Of a stretch of 33,340 bases of DNA, positions 29,953 through 33,340 are shown one piece after another. The translations under genes and the position numbers were made by a program. Numbering within the stretch: position 1 is the stretch's first letter; the number at the start of each line of letters is the position of its first letter. A model generated the notes under the pieces. It was given only the letters and a program-made list of their open reading frames with translations. It was not told the origin of the DNA and ran no database searches. The DNA is from Chloroflexota bacterium (GTDB lineage Bacteria; Chloroflexota; Limnocylindria; Limnocylindrales; CSP1-4). The stretch is taken from the NCBI GenBank assembly GCA_021802825.1, contig JAJZRG010000044.1, positions 1-33,340 of the forward strand, given 5' to 3'.

Positions 29953-31772
29953 CGCCTCCGCCGTCGCTCGAGGTTCGGTTCACGCAGGACGACGCAAGAG
30001 TGTTGTTGCGTGCGAGCTCCGGACTATCCAACGAGTTGGGGCAGCTGGCGGCTGGTTTCGCGTCGGCCGCTCGAACCGGCCTACTGACCGCCGAGGTCGA
30101 GCTCGATGACCTTCTGCTGAATCTCAATCAACTCCTTCGGTGGCCGGTGGTGCTCCAAGACAGCGTGGTCTGGCAGCCGGACCTTGCGAGGCTGGCCGAG
30201 GGCAACGCGCATGATGGGCATGCGGTCCAACAGGCACTCGCAGGGCAAGGTGCAGGTCTCGCTGATGCCGATGAGATCGCCCTCGAGGGCGAATGGCAGG
30301 CACCGCTTACGGACTTCCAGCTACGCGACCTCCGGAAACTCATGTCGCTCCGGCATTCCGCAAACTTCAGCGTTCCAGGCGCCGGCAAGACTCGAGTCGC
30401 TCTTGCACTGCTCCAGTTACTCCGGCAGTCCGGGCAGGTCCATCGCGCGCTCGTGGTCGCTCCGAAGTCCGCGTTCAGCGCCTGGCAGGATGAGAACCTG
30501 GTTGCCTACGGAGCGGCGCCGCTGCGGATGCGTGTCATGGATTCGATGAGCCCTCCAGACTGCGACGTCCTGCTCGTGAACTACGAGCGCCTCCCCGACC
30601 TCGCACCGCGGCTCGCCGCCTGGCTCAGGCGCAAGCCAGCACTCCTAGTGCTGGACGAGGCGCACCGGATGAAGCTTGGGCCGGCCGGGGCGTGGGGGAG
30701 CGCCTGCCTCGCGCTCGGACCATTCGCGGTGCGTCGCTTGGTGCTAACCGGCACTCCAGCGCCGAATGGGAGCCGAGACCTCGAGAACATCCTCGGGTTC
30801 GTCTGGCCTGGCCAAGGGCGGCAGCATGTTCGGGACGCGGTGGCATCGGGAGACCTGCGGGCTGCGAGCGCGAGGCTGCGACCCCTCTACGCACGCACCA
30901 AGAAGTCGGAGCTCGGCCTCCCTCCGGTCAATCCTGTGGTGCGAAGACTCCCGCTGCCCGGCATCCACCGCGAGATCTACCAGGCGCTTGTTGGGGAGGC
31001 ATCCGCGCGGGCACGAGCACAACGTGATGACCTTGGCACGCTCGGAAGGATCGTCCTCTACCTGCTGATGGCGGCGACCTCGCCCGCCCTGTTGGCTGCC
31101 GGAGCAACTCGCTACGAGCCACTCGCGTATCGAGTCCCGCCTCTCGATGTTCCGCCCGGGTCACGGCTCGAGGAGCTCATGCGGGACCTGCCGTCCTACG
31201 AGATGTCCCCCAAATTCGCCGAAGTCGCCGCGATCGTGCACGCAAATGCTGCACGGAACCGGAAGACCCTGGTCTGGTCAACGTTCGTCCGAAACCTCAC
31301 CACAATGCGAAGGCTGCTGTCGGCATACAACCCTGCCCTCGTCCACGGCGGTACCACGGATCGAGAGGACGAGATCGCCCGATTCGTTGGGGATCCCTCG
31401 TGTCGAGTCCTCTTGTCAAACCCAGCCACCCTCGGAGAGGGCATCAGCCTGCACCACGTCTGTCATGACGCTGTCTATGTTGACCGAGACTTCGCTGCGG
31501 GCCGGTTCCTCCAGAGCCTGGATCGCATCCACCGCCTCGGTCTTCCGCCGGACACGGTTACCAACATCACGATCCTCGTCAGCGACGCGACGATCGACGA
31601 GGTGGTCGAGGGTCGCCTTGCCGCGAAACTGACGTTCATGGGCTCCGTGCTTGATGACGAAGCGCTACTCGAGCTGGCTGACTTCGATGAAGAGCCCACA
31701 GAAGGTGCTGGGCTGAACCTCGACGATCGGGCTCGCCTGTTGGAGCACCTGGGTGTCGCCGCTTCCGCCTGA
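29949..31772 (+). CDS. SNF2-family helicase/translocase
   Basis: A 607-residue superfamily 2 ATPase of the SNF2 group, a DNA translocase. An N-terminal region of about 125 residues is specific to this protein. Then come a Q-like motif TDFQLRDLRKL, Walker A VPGAGKT (142-148), Walker B LLVLDEAH (233-239 region), motif III LTGTPAPNGSRDLENIL, and in the second lobe VHGGTTDREDEIARF, LLSNPATLGEGISLHHV and motif VI QSLDRIHRLG. No nuclease domain is fused. It is made by coupled translation with the ParB-like protein and overlaps the DUF3883 gene by 20 bp, so a ParB-helicase-nuclease complex acting on DNA is plausible. Similar translocases drive several restriction-like systems. Confidence 0.92.
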   Translation: MTPPPSLEVRFTQDDARVLLRASSGLSNELGQLAAGFASAARTGLLTAEVELDDLLLNLNQLLRWPVVLQDSVVWQPDLARLAEGNAHDGHAVQQALAGQGAGLADADEIALEGEWQAPLTDFQLRDLRKLMSLRHSANFSVPGAGKTRVALALLQLLRQSGQVHRALVVAPKSAFSAWQDENLVAYGAAPLRMRVMDSMSPPDCDVLLVNYERLPDLAPRLAAWLRRKPALLVLDEAHRMKLGPAGAWGSACLALGPFAVRRLVLTGTPAPNGSRDLENILGFVWPGQGRQHVRDAVASGDLRAASARLRPLYARTKKSELGLPPVNPVVRRLPLPGIHREIYQALVGEASARARAQRDDLGTLGRIVLYLLMAATSPALLAAGATRYEPLAYRVPPLDVPPGSRLEELMRDLPSYEMSPKFAEVAAIVHANAARNRKTLVWSTFVRNLTTMRRLLSAYNPALVHGGTTDREDEIARFVGDPSCRVLLSNPATLGEGISLHHVCHDAVYVDRDFAAGRFLQSLDRIHRLGLPPDTVTNITILVSDATIDEVVEGRLAAKLTFMGSVLDDEALLELADFDEEPTEGAGLNLDDRARLLEHLGVAASA

Positions 31773-32682
31773 GCCGACGCTTCGCGCGGCGCGACGCTGG
31801 TGTGACCTGCTGAGGGTCGCGGACTTCGCGGCCGCGCGTGCGCTCATCCTCGCTGACGCCTCCTACACCGATCTAACGCTTACCCAGTACGGGCTGGGAT
31901 TCGACCTTCTTGTCGCTGTCGGGTTCGTGACGAAAGATGGAGTCCTAGATCGCCGGGCCGTGAGCGTGGGGGAGCACGAGGCGGTACTCGAGCTCGCGCG
32001 AGAAGTCGTCCTCGCCGACGGGCCGGCATGGCTCGGCGCAGTCGAGGATCTCGTCGATGCAGCAGGCGATCTTCCGGCGGATGCCCTGGCGTTGGGGACG
32101 GGGTTGGGCCTCACGGATGACGAGGTATGGGCAGCTGTCCGCGCGACGTCGGCCAAGTTCGACGCTGGCAGGCGCGCACGTGTCGGGCTGGCTGGGGAGC
32201 TTGCGCTGCGCGACGTCTTGAGCGGTGTTGGGATCGCTGTGGACCACGTGTCGCTTCTGAGCGACGCTCTCGGCTACGACCTGGTAGCGAGCTGCGACGA
32301 GAGTGTCTGGCACATCGAAGTGAAGACAACCACTTCTCGGGCAGAGCTCACTCTCCATCTGAGCCGCAACGAATACGAGACCTCCATTCGTGATCCCCGC
32401 TGGGTACTTGTTGCCGTCGCCCTCGACGAGACGGACGCCTTACTCGGGGCTGGATGCGTAGACGCCTCTGTACTGCAGGAGCTTGCCCCTGCCGATCGCG
32501 CCAGCGGTGGCCGTTGGGAAAGCGCCAGGATGCGGATCCCGGGTGCTGCCATCCAAGAAGGACTCGGCTTCCTTCTTGATTGCGCGACAGCGCCGGACCT
32601 CGCGTTGCCGAGTCGCAGTCAGCCCCGCGTGTGGTGGCTCTTCAACGACTCGAATGGAGCCGAGCTGACCAGCGGAAGTTGA
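31753..32682 (+). CDS. DUF3883-type protein with PD-(D/E)xK nuclease-like core
   Basis: A 309-residue protein. The N-terminal half is helical (residues 1-135) and unrecognised. Residues 143-215 match the DUF3883 / NO VEIN C-terminal domain, a restriction-endonuclease-like fold: LAGELALRDVL (E149), GYDLVAS (D176), then WHIEVKTTTS with E189-x-K191. These residues form a plausible PD-(D/E)xK metal site. GTG 31753 lies inside the helicase gene's end, 7 nt after GGAG, so expression is coupled. It is the probable DNA-cutting or end-binding partner of the SNF2 helicase. Nuclease activity is an inference from the motif. Confidence 0.8.
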   Translation: MSPLPPEPTLRAARRWCDLLRVADFAAARALILADASYTDLTLTQYGLGFDLLVAVGFVTKDGVLDRRAVSVGEHEAVLELAREVVLADGPAWLGAVEDLVDAAGDLPADALALGTGLGLTDDEVWAAVRATSAKFDAGRRARVGLAGELALRDVLSGVGIAVDHVSLLSDALGYDLVASCDESVWHIEVKTTTSRAELTLHLSRNEYETSIRDPRWVLVAVALDETDALLGAGCVDASVLQELAPADRASGGRWESARMRIPGAAIQEGLGFLLDCATAPDLALPSRSQPRVWWLFNDSNGAELTSGS

Positions 32683-32880
32683 CGGAAAGCCAGCGGCTCC
32701 AACTGCGGTCTGCTCCCTGCCGCATCGACCGATCAGGCGGCCCGCGTGCCACCGAGAAGGTGTCCTCCAGGAGCTCCGTGGTTGCCGCGGAGCTGCTCGA
32801 GGCCGGCCCCGCACGTCTCCTCGTACTGGCTCTGGGCCGGGTTACCCCGGCTTCGGCGCACGGCAATCCGGAGATGGGCC

Positions 32881-33105
32881 ATGGCGTCCGAGCACGCCGC
32901 CTTCGACCGAATGTTCTTCGCCATCCGTCCGGACTACGTCATCGAGGCTCGACGTTCGATCCTTCTTGAACATGACGGGCCGATGCTGGTTGTTGGCTTG
33001 CAGCAGATCCACGACAAGACGATCTATCTCCCTCGACGAGTAGCCCAGCGTCCGGATCCAGATCGGCTGCAGAAGCGCTATGAGGAATTCCGGCGCGCTT
33101 CATAG
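32881..33105 (+). pseudogene. HNH restriction endonuclease, C-terminal fragment
   Basis: From about residue 4 of this 74-codon frame the sequence (EHAAFDRMFFAIRPDYVIEA, EHDGPMLVVGLQQIHDKTIY, LPRR) is the C-terminal end of COG3440-type HNH endonucleases. In the intact family the last zinc/HNH histidine lies in LHHAAFDR, followed by IRPDYxxEVR and DGPMLxxGLQxxH. The HNH core before it is absent. ATG 32881 has GGAG 7 nt upstream, so a peptide could be made, but it is most simply the right-hand remnant of the gene whose start is at 21591. The 198 bp before it show nothing recognisable. Confidence 0.6.
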
Positions 33106-33112
33106 CCCTCGG

Positions 33113-33118
33113 TACACT
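33113..33118 (+). promoter_or_regulatory. Leaderless -10 box of the last gene
   Basis: TACACT lies exactly 6 nt before GTG 33125, with no ribosome-binding site between. Confidence 0.45.
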
Positions 33119-33124
33119 CGCCCC

Positions 33125-33340
33125 GTGACCCGAGACGAGCTCATCCTGCGCACGCGCCAGCTCATCGCCGAGGGCGAGCGCCTCGACGCCAGCCCCAGCC
33201 TCAACGCGCTCCAGACCTGGCTCCAGCTGTCGGACGACCTGCTGGCCACCGCCTGGGGGACCATGGACCGCTACCACCTCGCTTGGCTCATGGTGGGCAA
33301 GCCCAAGGGGATCGTACGCGGGCGCGAGATGACCGCCGAC
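33125..33340 (+). CDS. Conserved protein of unknown function, N-terminal part (cut by window edge)
   Basis: The first 72 residues are visible and the gene runs off the window. The sequence (RDELILRTRQLIAEGERLDA, SLNALQTWLQLSDDLLATAW, GTMDRYHLAWLMVG) is helical and soluble and looks like a well-conserved cytoplasmic protein, but I cannot name a family. GTG 33125 is chosen because a -10 box stands 6 nt before it. It belongs to the host side of the right junction of the island. Confidence 0.7.
   Translation, partial: MTRDELILRTRQLIAEGERLDASPSLNALQTWLQLSDDLLATAWGTMDRYHLAWLMVGKPKGIVRGREMTAD

Noticed and set aside
26067..32682. Assignment to DISARM
   Set aside because: The methylase and SNF2 helicase are suggestive, but DrmA, DrmB (DUF1998) and DrmC (phospholipase D) are all missing.
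32683..32880. A small gene between the DUF3883 gene and the HNH C-terminal fragment
   Set aside because: Open frames on both strands are short, without ribosome-binding sites or recognisable similarity. It is better treated as junction sequence.

Overview
The window is about 33 kb of very GC-rich (roughly 70% by eye) bacterial DNA with many GTG starts, four-base ATGA/GTGA gene overlaps and several starts that look leaderless. The gene set (MMPL exporter, KamA-type lysine aminomutase, PabB/PabC pair, P1 peptidase, DinB, YdeI, many degraded fragments) fits a soil or freshwater Chloroflexota such as the Limnocylindria type, or possibly an actinomycete. That placement is an inference from style; the window has no rRNA or other phylogenetic marker.

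Layout. 1-564: 3' end of a ribokinase-like gene. 612-3669 (minus): a small electron-transfer operon of a 19-codon leader ORF, a ferric-reductase-like membrane protein, two short membrane-anchored coiled-coil proteins sharing a C-terminal tail, and the flavinyltransferase ApbE. 3790-7211 (minus): an MMPL exporter coupled to a CrtC/AttH-like lipoprotein. 7413-8749: a small membrane protein, and a lipoprotein followed by a truncated relative. 9015-10499: lysine 2,3-aminomutase. 10500-11058: repeats only. 11059-11979: SRPBCC protein plus MarR regulator behind an inverted repeat. 12210-14095: a gene graveyard (histidine kinase, HIT protein, methyltransferase and GNAT fragments) with two small intact genes. 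14171-18985: a Fic AMP-transferase with a palindromic upstream site, a P1 peptidase, and PabB-PabC. 18986-21528: palindromic repeats, DinB, VapBC, a REP-like stretch and YdeI.

21591-33105 is the most interesting part. A predicted HNH restriction endonuclease gene appears cut in two: its N-terminal piece is at 21591 and its C-terminal piece at 32881, in the same orientation. About 11 kb lies between. It carries a HigB-like toxin with an HTH/ImmA protease, a three-gene nucleotide/DNA-base operon (thymidylate-synthase-fold enzyme with the Asp that marks dCMP enzymes, a UDG-fold-like protein, and a relative of the alpha-glutamyl/putrescinyl thymine pyrophosphorylases), a C5-cytosine methyltransferase, an HNH-type zinc protein lacking the expected catalytic His, an unknown 202-residue protein, and a divergent ParB-like / SNF2 helicase / DUF3883-nuclease operon. 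I read this as a candidate DNA-modification and phage-defence island whose gene combination I do not recognise as a named system. The window ends inside a conserved gene of unknown function at 33125.
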